From: Bugula neritina
Taxonomy: Eukaryota > Bryozoa > Gymnolaemata > Cheilostomatida > Bugulidae
Length of the DNA: 64,000 nucleotides
Direction: 5' to 3'
NCBI GenBank assembly: GCA_964035545.1
Contig: OZ037772.1
Location: 3,108,501 to 3,172,500 of the forward strand
Shown here: positions 10,736-23,055 of the stretch, piece by piece
How the letters are laid out: each line of letters starts with the position of its first letter
How positions within the stretch are numbered: position 1 is the first letter of the stretch
Translations under genes and position numbers: made by a program
Notes under the pieces: model-generated
The model's input: only the letters and a program-made list of their open reading frames with translations
The model's database searches: none
What the model was told of the DNA's origin: nothing

Positions 10736-13481
10736 GAGCACCTGTCCCAAACTCCATCTCCACAAAGTCGTCAGCTACAATAGGTATTCTCCTGTCAGCA
10801 AAAAGATGTCTCACAAATTTCCCGTGTAAGTGTTTGTATCGGCCGTCTTCAGGGTGGACAGCCACGGCAGTGTCACCTACAATAGTTACCAGACTTTAAA
10901 GTCTCTCCCAGTATTGAGTATTGATATACAATTATATATTTACTGAGTGTTTACCAGATCCAACTTTACAGTCACTATACTCAGAGTACACAACTCCCAG
11001 TAAGTTAGTATCAAGCTAATTAACCACTAACCCCCTATTCACACTTACCGTATCGTACGCCGTAACAGCAAATATCAGCCACTTTTACAAATGTCTGAGC
11101 TTCCTGTACGGTGTTGCGGTACGGTAGGATCAAGCACTGCTTGATTCAAATAAGTTGCAGCGGACTCCTATTGGACAGAAAAACTTTTGCGTAAATTCAT
11201 TGGATATAAATGTCTAATGAAGCGTCATAGATCGTACCTAATAGCGGACTTTGAAAACTTCAACCCGCACCTTAAACCAAAATGGAATAATAAAATTAAA
11301 GAATTTAGGCTATCTCAAGTTCTCCACTACTGCTCCTAAGTGAGAAAGTAAGAATAGTTAGAGAGATCTACTGGAGTTACTTTAACTGGCAGCAAGAGTC
11401 AGCCATTATTACGTTGCTAAGCAACAAAGCTATTAGTGACATTGATGTCTACTAACCCAACATAGTTTCTAATCTAGTTGTGGCCACAATAATCTCTTCG
11501 TCAGAGTCTTCTACTTTATATGCAAAGGAAAGGAGAACTCCGAACTCCACCTTCTCCTTGTAGCCCGGCACAGAGAGCATAGTCCTTCCTGTCAACTCTA
11601 CTTTGTCTACCTGCAATCAGTGATACAACTCTCTCAGACTATACAGGTCAAAGGTTAAACTGTAGTGTGTGCCTCTGAGTCACTGCGTTCTCATTCTTTT
11701 CTATTAGTTCATATAATGTATATGAATGCTCGTACGAATGAATATGTGGCTGTGGTCTCATTGATGTATTCATTCGAAGATAGTCATAATGTAATATATC
11801 AGGCTGTGTCTGAATACTACTATTAGGTTAGTTACCACCAACACACAAGTCTCGCAGTGAATAAACAGTTGACGTACACACAGCCGGGAGTCAGACTTAT
11901 ACTGTACAATATACCTCAATATCAGAGATGGCAGAGTTGAGAGTACAGGACCAGTTGACGAGTCGGTTAGCTCTGCAGATCACACCTTTCTTGTGCATTC
12001 TGATAAACGCTTCGTTCACCGCTTTTAAAGATTTCTAATAAACAAGTATATATGAGTGATGTGTCAAGTGTGAGCTGATTGGAGACCAGGCCTCATGATT
12101 AACCAATCATAGAGAGGATAACACACTGAGTCAGTAAACAGCCGACATGGCATATAGACTCCACTACTCAAACATAATACATGTATAGAGAGGATAACTC
12201 CTCACCTCATCCATAGTGAATGTAGTTCTGTCCCAGTCATAAGACCCGCCCACTTTCCTCAACTGATGGTAGATTCTGTCTCCTTTTCTATAGAAATTAT
12301 ATAATAATACTGACCAATCGTTGTGCTGCAAAACTTAGTTATATTAGCAACTTAAATAATGAGTCCAATGATAGAGTGCGATGAAGTAAACCTATATTTA
12401 ACTTTTTGTATATTCAATTATATATATAATTTTTTATCATATTATCGCTATTATATTATCTTATATCAAACTGTAGCAACTGCACACCAATAAGATAAAA
12501 TAAAAACTCAAACCCGAATACTAAGTCGCTATGAAATGCATTTTCGAGATAAAATATTCCCTTACTGGTTCTTCCAGTTCCACACTCGTCTCACAAACTC
12601 ATCTCGTCCCAAATCGTGTCGAGTTTTATTCTCTTCTCTAGCGAGTTTTTTCTCGACGACAACTTGAGTGGCTATTCCTGCGTGGTCACATCCGGGTACA
12701 AACAGTGTCACCTTCCCATTCATCCGGTGCCTGACAATACAACAGAACTGACCCCTGCAGACACCTGACAACACAAGCATATCAGACACCTGTAGATATT
12801 CTGGAAAGGTGCTGAGAGAAATATCTGTGGTTGAAACAACATCAATATAATAGATGAATGACTTATGCCAACCGGTACTTAACACAAATTTTCTCAGCAT
12901 TCAAAAAAGAATTAACAGGGGGATGTTCATAGCCTGTCTGTGGAATATGTCAGAGTGAGTTGGCAAGATGCCAAAATGTCATGTAGTCACCACCAGAGGA
13001 ATGGTGTCTACTGTTACATGCTATAAGCTACATACACCACCAGTTTAGTGACTAGGTAAGTACGGAGTTGTCTCATCTATATGAATGAACATCTCACCAC
13101 CGAACTATCGCATTCTCGACCGCCCCGTGAGGGCATGTCCTAGGTGAAGAGTCCCGATCACATTGGGGGAGGGATCATGATGATAAACTTCTCTTCAAGT
13201 GTGAGTTTCAGCACATCTCTACCTGTTACAAAGCAACCAATCACATCCTTCTCGGTTACAAAGTAAAAAGCAACCAATCACAGTACCTGTTACAACAGAG
13301 TAACAAATCACACCTCTACGTGTTAGAAGTAACCAATCGCACATTATAGACTTTACTATGATGAGAAGTGTACCTTTGAGATTATACTCAGGTTTAAAGA
13401 ATCCTTCCTTCTCCCACCAAGAGTACCAGGCAGCTTCCACATAGGACGGGGAGTAAGAATCAGGCATGGGACACGTCGTGT

Positions 13482-14393
13482 CTAGAATAACAGAAAACTA
13501 TAAAGTATAGGGGAGCAGCTGATTGACTTCTGGTGCCATTACTAAATACTAGTTGAGTCACAGAATCTGGTAGTTTACTAAAACATACAAAGAAACAGTC
13601 AGACTTGCTTTTCAAGGTTTCTATATCAAAACTCATATTAATGTGAAGCATGATAAAAATAACTCAGTGTACATACTGTAAGTGAAAACAACATTTAAAG
13701 CAAGTGGGCTTATATGGTCAGAATTTGAGTAAAATACTCTTTAAGAAATCCTATGCCAACAAACACTGCGTGATAGTTTCAACTTCTATTTAATTTTATA
13801 ATCATTATTCTACAAAATGATATTTATTTTACAAGCAAATTCAACAACTTTATCAAAAAAGTTCTATAATTATATGGTCGATCAAAATCTCAGTAAAGAT
13901 ACAACTAATATACATAGTACTAAGATGTTATGAGGAGTAACTCAAATGATTCTAACATAGCTGTGTTTTATTACTTTGAATTACAACAACAGTTGTGCTC
14001 AGACTAGACTGCAGATGTGTAAGATCGTTGTGCAGACAAAGCACCACAGTAAACATGCCTACTGTCACTGCCTTGACAAAACCTCATGTTACCCTGTATG
14101 CTAATCATATTGATAAAAGTTATTTTTAGTTGAATTAATTTTCCGGCTTATAGTATGAATCTGCACTTACACCACATATTGGTTACTAGAGGGCGCTCCA
14201 GGTAGGCCAGTCTCATGCGCAGCAACAGAACGATATTGATAACTTGACTGTGTGATAAGACTTTTATTACTGCAGCACGGTTAGGAAATTATGTCTATTA
14301 AAGTAAAGTCCGAAAATTACAAAGAAATACAGTGATACATTAAATAAACATAATAAAATACAGATAATAAATTATATACATGCTGTTATTAAA
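13482..14393. other. Intergenic region, VARS 5' side to ATAT1 3' end
   Basis: No further upstream VARS exon and no other coding signal was recognised. Copy A and B similarity runs up to 13498, where the window ends for B, so the duplication boundary cannot be seen. Confidence 0.4.
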
Positions 14394-15259
14394 TTAAAAC
14401 AAAATCCTTGTAGCTATCCATGCTGATGTTTTGACAGCGGTATAAAAACAAGCACCTGTCACACATCCGGATTGGGCATTGTCTCCCCCGCCACGACTGA
14501 TTCGCTTCTTAGACTGATCTGAAAATGCATCAATTGAGTAAAAAATAGGTTTGCATATTGCATAATAATATAAATGTTGACAAAAAGACATAAATTGAAA
14601 GTTAAATGTTAAACTAATTATTGATAAGAAAGACTGAGTTCTTATAGCACCTACTTGAAAGGCACACTATTATATATAACTATATTTTTGTTGTACAGAT
14701 CAACATCTGCAGCTTTTCAGAGAAACTAAACTGAATTACGTTGTAAGGCTATTCATGCTATAGTTAACCACTACTATCAATCAATAAAAACAGAAATTGA
14801 AAATATCTCTAGTTACTGTGACATTGCAAAAATCTTGTAAGAAAAATTATTCCAACTGGTAGAAATTGAAAAAAAATTATATTTATAAAAATATTGCAAC
14901 CTGTAGGAAATTTCAAAGATGTTTTCAAACAAATCTAAATTTACAACTTTAAAGGGAGAGATCTCAAATAATAATAACAGATTGTAATAATCTGATTCAA
15001 ATACATACCTTTTCGGTTAGAGAAGAATCCTTCAAATATGACATAGTTATTGACTTGAGGGATCGTAACTCTCAACTTGTAAAGTTTTGTAAGGAACGCC
15101 AAGAATTTGTCTGTCCACAGCCAGATGTGACGGTGTGACTCTCTCGTTCTGTAATGTCACAAATAATTAATAAATCGACAGTGAAACAATAAACAGTGTC
15201 TGTGATAGAGGTAGATCTACAAAAAGGACCATGTGTAGCGTAATAGTGTGAGTGTTTTA

Positions 15260-15630
15260 GAACCAAACACTATTGGTGATGTTTGAAGAGCCCCAGTCAT
15301 AACTTTGTCCAGAATGGAGATAGACCTATAAAAGGGACAGCTGTGGTGTACTGAGTAGAGTGCTGGCCTAGTAAACATAAGGTCAGTGGTTGGAGTTCAA
15401 ACACAGACAGTGATGTGAGAAAGAGCATGCAGTAACAATTGCTCCTGCTTCACAAAGTCAATATAAATAAAAAATAACAAACAAAAAGATGGAGCAGCTG
15501 TGGGCTAGTGGTTAGAGCACTGGTTTAGTAAACACAAAGTCACGGGTTCGAACCCCAGTAAAGGCTATTGGTGATGTTAGGAAGAGCATTCAGTCATAAT
15601 TGCTCTAGTGCCCCACCTGAACACGTCCTT
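15260..15630 (+). repeat. Cluster of tRNA-derived SINEs in ATAT1 intron 3
   Basis: Three related units lie in tandem. The clearest (15488-15625) has an A-box TAGTGGTTAGAGCACTGG, a B-box GGGTTCGAACCCC and a 3' part with GGTGATGTTAGGAAGAGCAT. The one before it (about 15335-15485) has a degenerate B-box and an A-rich tail ending AAACAAAAA. A 3' part alone begins at about 15265. A fourth copy lies at 36600-36712 on the minus strand. Confidence 0.75.
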
Positions 15631-16004
15631 AGTCTGGTTTAGAAAAACTCTTTCCATCAGGGGTTTCTCACAGGGATAGTGATTATACACTCACAAGAGT
15701 TTTACAATTATTAAAGCAGCAGAATTAGCAGAACATCAGTGAATGTTAACTCAGGTGAATATTTTAAAATTTATAACATTAAACTAGGACACAGACCTCT
15801 AACATAAACTCAAAGAGCCTCTTGCCAAAACCCTGCCGTTGCTTCCTCTCATGGACATGGAAGTCAAGGATACACAGTGGCTCCATCTCTCTCTGATTAC
15901 CTTGATGGTCGTAGAGAAACAACTTCTTGATAAAACCAACAGCTGTGCCTTTTTATTACTGCAGCAGTATGAAATTATCAGCAACTTGCAGACAGAGAAA
16001 GCTT

Positions 16005-19000
16005 ATAGTCTAGAAGTAACCTTCCAAAAAGTGCTCAAAAAATTGGCTTATTACACTTTACTAGGTGGCCACTCAAAAAAAATTGTTTCTAGATCAGAAT
16101 TTTGTGCTGATTCTGAATCTACAAACTCTAGAATTCTATTTCTACCCAAACTCAAGTTATTGCAAAAAAACAAATCGACATTTTGGATGGGTGATAAAAA
16201 GAAATGTGGATTGTGCAAAATAGTATCCAATTTTATCAAGCTATCTTGAAAAAAAAAATTTATTTGCTGAAATATCAAAAATAATTGCCTCTTTCTTAGA
16301 ATTATATGCTGATACTGAATTTAAAGACTGCAAGACGCTATCTCAAATTAAAACCAAGTTGTTTATATAAACATATATGTTTGTTATGAATCGACATATT
16401 GCATGCGGCATAAGCATGCAGAATAATTGTATGACCAAGCTATTTATACAAAAATAAAAAAATTCATGCTGATGTGTGAAAAAAACTATATTTATAAAAT
16501 AAATGTTGAAATAAATAAGTATTGAAATCTTTTGAGCACAGTCCAAGTGAATCATTTGCTAGTCTGTCAGTATAGCCGTTAAACGTCTGCAAAAATCAAC
16601 AAGATTCTGTAAAATTATTTAGAGAAACAGAAGCATGAGAGATGATCAAAATCAAATTGGTTGCAGCAAAATATATAACAAATGTCTAAAAATAGTGCTT
16701 TATTATGAAAAAGTATTCTCGCCATCATTGTCACTGCCGTCAGTCTCATCAGCTTCTTCCCCAATATAGAGCTTCTTTTCAGACAATCCTTACATTGACA
16801 AACATCAGTGCATGCACTGCATTTGAGACTTCTGACATCCACATCTTGATATGTTGCAGCTGGTCTTACAGGAGCAGTTTAAACTTTGCAATATACATGT
16901 TCAGGTGCGGAAGCTTGAATCATCTACTTTATATTTATGCTGCCATGATTCTCAACAATCTTTTCATAATGTTTTGGGGGTGGTGCATCAATAAAGGCTG
17001 TTGTCACCCTTCTCCAAATGGCTGCCTGATAATTTGCTCTTTTTACGTGCAAATTTAATTCATCTTTTGTTGGAGGCAAACTGTTTTAAGTTATTTTAGA
17101 CGGTGAATGAAATACAGTGTATCAGACATTATCTATATTTGAATTTCCTGCTCCATAAAGTTTATAGACAAATAACAAATTGTTCTACTAATTCAGCCGC
17201 TGTAATGGCTTACAGCTTAAAATACTTCCTAAGGTGTTCAAAGCTTCCCATACATTATGGATATTTTCTCAAAAGAGAGTAGGCTATGCGCCATCCTTTT
17301 TCATAAGAAGCACTATAGTCCAATAACAACCTGTTAAAGCATGAAATCCAGTAAGTGCTGCACACAACTGCAGTCCAGATTTATTTGCTGCAATGTTTAC
17401 TTCCAAATACCTTATATGATTATGGTTTTCTCCCAGATAGACCCTGTTTTTATTTTGTTACCATATATATATATATATAATAATATTACCTATATAACTG
17501 TTGTATTGATTGCTAAATAGCTAATATGCTAATAGCTATAGCAGCTAACATGAATTATCTAGAATAATATTCTATTATTTTTACGAATTTGTGTGAGGCA
17601 AAAAGTAGTAATACATTAATAAAAGGCACTATCTTTAATGGATACTTATTAACTAAATATTTTTTCAAACAACAGGCAAGATGTATAAAATATACAAAAT
17701 TACTAGGTTAATGCAAATTAAAGGAATTTATTTATGTGCTAAATAACAAGCAATTGATCCAAGTTTATTTAGATATACATATATTTCAATAATATTAAAG
17801 GAAGTTGCACATGAAAATACATTTTACCAAAATAAATAACTAGGGTCTATGTAGGAAATTTAGCCTAGCCTGATCTATCTATAATATAATATACTATAAT
17901 ATATTAATATAATATAATTAGTAAGAAGGTAATGTTTTGCAAACAGCGAGACTTGAGATGAAAACATCAGTGTCTTAAGATTTGATTATTACACGTAGGA
18001 TTATGATGTTCATAAAATACTTTGCATGTAACAAAGTTTGTGTACCTGCCTTCTCATGATCTAATTGGAAGCATTTGAGTTCTGCTTTCTTAGGAATTCC
18101 ACCATGTTTGAAAAATTGTAGCTGAACGCAATTTTTTTGGGTATGCGACAACTATAATAACAATATTTTTACTTCATATTTCACACAAAAATGCACCAGT
18201 CTCAAATTCAGCTTGTTTTATTTGCTGATAAGAAATTATTATTTTTGTGACAAATGGCACACATAAAAAAAGTACATGCCTATGATCTTTGAATAAGGCA
18301 GCCCAAGATCATTTTGCTAATGGGTGGCCTAAATGTAACCATATATATTTTAAATTATAGGGAAGCTTTAGGGTATTCCTTCTGTAACTATAACTGAGCT
18401 AAATTGACTCTAGAGTCATTCTATCAAGATAGTATAAAAATATCCATTTAATTTAACCAATAGCATTGTTTTAAAAACCAAATTGCTTATTTATATATAG
18501 TTCAGCCTAAATTTATTGGCAAAGCTAATTGCACACGTTTAAAATATTTTGTTCCGGAGTCCAGATCAACCTGCTCATGCTTTTCATTAATTTTTTTGTA
18601 AAAGTAATTATCATAATAACAATCGTGAAGAAAATCATTATTAGACACAGATTTACTTATAGCCGATCAATAATAATGTTTGCCTTATAACTGAAAAACC
18701 CATTCCTTTGCTTGTTTTCGTCCATATAGTCCCCTTTTTTTCAGATTTTTAGACAAGAAAATCACTAGAATTAAACTCAGAAGTGAAAAGCACATCTATG
18801 ATTATCTGCAAAAGTTTTTGCTTGTACATATAATAAACTAGCTTCAATAATTTCAAGATAATATTTAATAGATTTGGACAAAGTTGTGGGGAAACAACTC
18901 CTGTAGAATTTTAAAGAGTTTTTGTGACTAACTAGGTGGATAGAAAAATTTAGAGTTTTTATAACAGAATAGTGAAAAGAGCATCTATAATTATCAGCAA

Positions 19001-19267
19001 AATTATTTTGCTTATATAAAATAAATTAGCTTGAATAATTCCAAGATATTTAGCTGATTCACAAAAACGTTAAGAGAAAACAACTCCTGATCAATTTTAA
19101 AAGTTTTAAAGCACTTTTGTGGCTAGCTGGGTGCACAGAACAGTCTAGAGTTTTCACAGATTAATTAGGACCCTACAAACTCTCCATTTCTAAAAAAAAT
19201 TGCGTGGCCACCTCTCGGAGTGTAATGAGTGAAAGATAATTGGAGGTTACTTCTAGACTATTAATCA
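16005..19267 (-). mobile_element. Inverted-repeat element with a decayed Cys-rich-tail ORF
   Basis: The left end (TAGTCTAGAAGTAACCTTCC, about 16005) and the right end (reverse complement near 19240-19266) form long imperfect terminal inverted repeats, both running into a GGTGGCCAC segment. Inside, on the minus strand at about 17040-16700, frame-shifted pieces read RANYQAAIWRR, then APPPKHYEK-like sequence, then a Cys-rich tail with CNISRCGCQKS and DVCQCKDC. At about 17390-17190 a piece reads SGFHALTGCY-like. These match a repeated invertebrate ORF with a GCDxTS motif and Cys-rich tail, of unknown function to me. Many stops and shifts interrupt it. It sits wholly inside ATAT1 intron 2. Confidence 0.55.
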
Positions 19268-20479
19268 AAAACGAAATTCAGTTTTCCAAATATATGTAAG
19301 CTTTCAAGGAGTAAAATAAAAATTGGCAGCCAATTACAGAGCAAAATGTCAACTTACAATTTTTATACTTTCAGCTTAACGTGAACATCAAATATGCAAA
19401 ATAGAAAACTCTATAGTCTGAGAATTTATAACTTTAGCCCAGTAAAATAGTGTGTATTTCGAGTGCTGCCTAACTGCCCTGCATCCAGTAAAGGTATTAA
19501 AATAGATGATGACTCACCTATTTGACTGACATTCAGTATAAATATAAACTCTTTGGTGAGTATAGAAAAGCTTGCTGCTGGTAGTTGTCACAGTTGAAAG
19601 GCCCTGGGCTCTCTCGGGTGCCTCACCCAGTCTGTCAATGACATGGCACAGGTGCTTCTGAGTGCTTGGGAGACTAAAAGGAAATGTCATGACATCATTT
19701 CCTTTCGTATTACAACAGTAAGTAGATATATTATGATCAATACCAAAACTATGCCAACCCAATTTCCAAACTACCATTCAGATTTGGCATGTAAGCCAAT
19801 AAATTAATATGAATAGACTCATTTCAAACTATCACAAAAGTTTGCTATTTTATGAAGCTGTAAGTAAACTGTAGTATGAAAATTAATGAAATAAATGTGC
19901 TTTTTTGTGACTGTAGTACGTGTAGAACTAGTAGTAGTCTAACTTGAATCTCAAAATTTTATAATGCAAAAAACTCTAAAATTTTATGCTGATTCCTTAA
20001 CTTATATTTTAATGTAGAATACCTCTATCCTCTTTTCTAACTTTAGATCACTCACTATCTATGTTTGTATACATAACATTTGTTAAAAAACTCTCAATTT
20101 ATCAGATTATTTAAAACTACATTTTTCCTTTATTTCACTTAAATTTCAACATAAAAATTCGATCGAGTATGAAATAACGTTAAAATTAACTTCAAGAATC
20201 TTGGTATGTTTTTAAAAATATAAAACCTTAATTCAAACTTTGATAATTTAGAAAAAATTAGTTTAAAATATAATTGCAGCAACAATTACTATTAGTTAAT
20301 TGAAAAAGGTTTTGATTTAGCTGACCTAAGGCTAATAATAAATTGTTCAAATTTTTGTACATGTGTCACCAACTTTAAATTACTTACTTTACAAATACTT
20401 TTGCTGGTTTTAAGAGTCTATCGATGATAAGAATAGTCTTTCCTTCCACAAGTGAGCTAACATTGAAATCAAAATTTAT

Positions 20480-22032
20480 TTGATCTTTTCTTCAGCTTCT
20501 GCCCAGATATGGCAATTTCAACTTGCTAAACCAAAATTGAAAAGTTCACTTCTATCATCATTGCATATGAAATGAGCATTTCGCAGTTGAACTCATCAGA
20601 AATGACAGAATTAATATGAAAAAGAATGAAATACAGCTTAAATTTGATCAAATTTGTTTGCAGTGTTAGTGCATTGTCATGGCCCATGAGCATAATATCA
20701 ACATGTATACAGCTAATAGCATGATTGTTTTACTACTACTATTATAAGTTTTTACTCTCAGCATAATTGACTATTACACTTACTATAGCAATAGGCATGG
20801 TCAATGACCATAAATTGAGTGTTAGCATGGCTATCAGTAATAAGTACAGCATAATAGATTATTATTATAAATGTATTTATACAAATAGTAACAGTAATAC
20901 TAAAAGTAATATTTTTAGCTATAATTGGTATCCACCAGTTTGCACTACAATTTTAAATTACATACAACTTCAACTTAAAAGTAAGAGTGAAACGCTTAAT
21001 AGTTATTACAATAACTATGACTATTAATATTAGTATAATATGGTAAAACTAATACTTAACCTATTTGTAGATTCTAAACTTTTAAATTAGACCTAATAGT
21101 AATAGTAATAGTAGTAGCAGCAACCTTGCGGTAACTCCTACAGTTAATCCTAGTTCTATCATCTATCAGTATCATTATGATTATCATTATGATTATTACT
21201 ATCAGTATCAGTACCACCATCACCATGACTTCAAGTCTAAAACTATGAGTATCAGTATGATTGACTGTGAGAGTATCACCACCACTATGAGTGGTGGTGA
21301 TAGTGAGTATCACTATCACTACAATACTTAATTAGTTACTTATAGTTATACTTATACTGTGAGTTATACTACTATCACTATCAGTATCACTACGACTATC
21401 ACTATCACTATCACTATCACTATCAGTATCACTATCAGTATAACTATGACTATCAGTATCAGTATCCGTCTTCTTGGGTTAGGCAAATTTTCAACTTCCG
21501 CGCTGGGATGAAAACTCAACTAATTTTATTTTCAAAGCTCACGTTTAAGGAACTACAGTGCAAGCAAAAATTATCTAATATCGATGCTTAAAAACAAAAA
21601 GAAAACCTATCCATTTCAATTCAACTAATGCCTTGGGCTTGTAGCTTACTCAATGTTGCCTAACAATTCACAACATCCGCTGCGTCTTTATTGTTAGCTA
21701 GGGAACCAAAAATCCGAACGACCTACATGACGTTTTTCAGACTAGGGGGCTTGTTTCTTGTGTTATGTATTATAATCTTTTCCACCGATTTTCTCAATTT
21801 GTTTTTATGACCATGGGCAAGGCCAAGGTTTCTCCCGCGGATCTGCAGCAAAAATGAAGAGGATTGTTGTGAAACAGAAGTTGCATTTGTGTAGTTTATC
21901 ATTAATATTATTATTAATGATATTAGTTATTGATAATATTAATTATTATTAATAATTTCTTGAATTTTATACTCATAATGATATGATTATGTCTATTTAT
22001 TATTATATCCATATAATTACCATAATATCAAT
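20480..22032. other. Intergenic, simple sequence; no gene seen
   Basis: Between ATAT1 exon 1 and the LTR element. About 20760-21475 is cryptically simple sequence built from AGTATC, ACTATC and ATTATT steps, which gives long open frames on both strands with no family resemblance. A promoter for ATAT1 could lie near 20500-20700 but nothing specific was recognised. Confidence 0.5.
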
Positions 22033-22845
22033 TGTAGCAGTAGCTGGCAGCATGTTTACATGCACGCTGTGTGTATGCGTGTGTCATAGCCCATCGTCAT
22101 AGCATATTAATAGCCCCTAAACAAAACAATAAATTCCTACAACTGCGCAGCAAAAGCCACAATCAATGAATCAAGTGTATTGCAAAAGCCTAAGACAACA
22201 AATCTGCCAGAATATTTCTGTTCCCTTATTTGGAATTACTTGGGGCTGGTGGTGCAATTTGGGTGACCAATGGGATCTGGAACACATCATTTTTGTTTAT
22301 TTGTTGTTTGTGTATTATTCTGCTGCTGTTGGAAAGCATTGGTTATACTGATCAGTTTCAATTAGTAGAGCCAAAGAGCAAGTTATACTACTTATAATTT
22401 TACATTAAACAAGATATATATTACTATCTATTGAAACCTAAGAGCAGAAGCTGTATTATCAAGTTATCAGAGAAGTGCTAAAAGTTTGTCTGCTATTAAT
22501 TTTTCTATCATTTATTGTCTTAATGCTGTAATATCGATACATTTAGCTTATATTATATGAAGTGGTTTATAGCTGACATTATTTTTAATGAATTATTATG
22601 CAGTAATATTTTGCTTACTTTAATAATTTTTATGTGTGTTATTTCCTTACAGTTCTTATATTCTTGTACTTTATTTAGCCTTATATTGTGTGTATTTTAT
22701 TTAGATTTCACGGTGTAGCTTTGTGAGCAAAAGTGTTATAAGTTGGAATAAAATACTAATAACTACACTCACAAGACATCAGTTGAATTCCTAAACCTAC
22801 TCTGATAAGCTTGCGATTACTAGCAGACCTAACAAAACTGCTACA
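22033..22845 (+). repeat. 5' LTR of the BEL/Pao element
   Basis: Starts TGTAGCAGTAGCTGG and ends CAAAACTGCTACA (TG...CA). It contains AATAAA near 22747. A small open frame (22166-22351) occurs in both LTRs but has no family match. Confidence 0.95.
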
Positions 22846-22858
22846 GTGAAATCTTTAA

Positions 22859-23055
22859 CGAGGTCCAGAGAGACACCTTGTGACGCCCCGTAGAGCCACA
22901 CCTGAAATAAAGTCCAGAGAGACACCTTGTGACGCCCCGTAGAGCCACACCTAAAATAAAGTCCAGAAAGAGACACCGTGTGACGCCCCGTAGAGCCACA
23001 CCTAAAATAAAGTCCAGAAAGAGACACCGTGTGACGCCCCGTAGAGCCACACCTA
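22859..23055 (+). repeat. Tandem repeat in the element's 5' leader
   Basis: About four copies of a 60-bp unit containing GACGCCCCGTAGAGCCACAC, starting 14 bases after the 5' LTR. No obvious tRNA primer-binding site (TGG...) was seen directly after the LTR. Confidence 0.85.

Larger units (their letters stand above)
6389..13481 (-). pseudogene. VARS1: Valyl-tRNA synthetase (VARS), copy A, broken
   Basis: Twelve minus-strand exons match the class I valyl-tRNA synthetase catalytic and editing region: 13374-13481, 13098-13216, 12566-12730, 12206-12287, 11915-12034, 11457-11610, 10742-10876, 9803-9895, 9259-9340, 8852-9013, 7310-7415 and 6389-6585. Motifs include [63 protein letters not shown] and FFWVARMVM. 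The enzyme charges tRNA-Val. Damage: exon 2 lacks two single bases found in copy B. The exon with the conserved ITPAHD-NDYE part is missing between 10742 and 9895, and the phases around the gap do not match. TAA replaces a Ser codon at 7362-7364, and TAG lies at 6536-6538. The KMSKS and anticodon-binding parts are absent. It cannot encode a working enzyme as it stands. Confidence 0.85.
1..13498 (+). repeat. Segmental duplication, copy A
   Basis: This segment matches 49173-64000 in the same orientation, from the intron at the start of the window through the TRIM-like 3' end, the inverted last exon and the VARS exons. Position 13481 pairs with 63983. Compared with B it lacks about 2 kb of the TRIM-like gene and a 2.8-kb satellite. 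It has about 1.1 kb (near 5340-6472) and about 1.8 kb (near 7371-9165) that B lacks. Seen by eye alignment; percent identity was not computed. Confidence 0.9.
14394..20479 (-). pseudogene. ATAT1: Alpha-tubulin N-acetyltransferase (ATAT1/MEC-17), damaged
   Basis: Five minus-strand exons match the MEC-17 family, which acetylates Lys40 of alpha-tubulin inside microtubules: 20388-20479, 19518-19673, 15797-15958, 15009-15148 and 14394-14518 (TAA). Exon 1 has FDFNVSSLV; exon 2 has HVIDRLGEAPERAQGL; exon 3 has MEPLCILDFHVHERKQRQGFG, containing the conserved Cys and the acetyl-CoA loop Q-R-x-G-x-G; exon 4 has HLAVDR, with the conserved Asp, then VPQVNN-like IPQVNNYVIFEGFF; exon 5 is a short basic tail. 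Splice phases of exons 1-2, 3-4 and 4-5 fit. Breaks: ATA (20477-20479) stands where the start Met is expected; a frame change of one or two bases in the A-run at 15950-15954; and about 8 bases, including the conserved Pro-Ser after AVDR, are missing near 15115. Base errors could explain the first frameshift but less easily the second. Confidence 0.8.

Noticed and set aside
20767-21319. Open frames in the AGTATC-rich stretch
   Set aside because: Composition-driven in simple sequence on both strands; no resemblance to a family.
22166-22351. 61-codon frame in both LTRs
   Set aside because: Repeated only because the LTRs are identical; no domain, and inside regulatory sequence.
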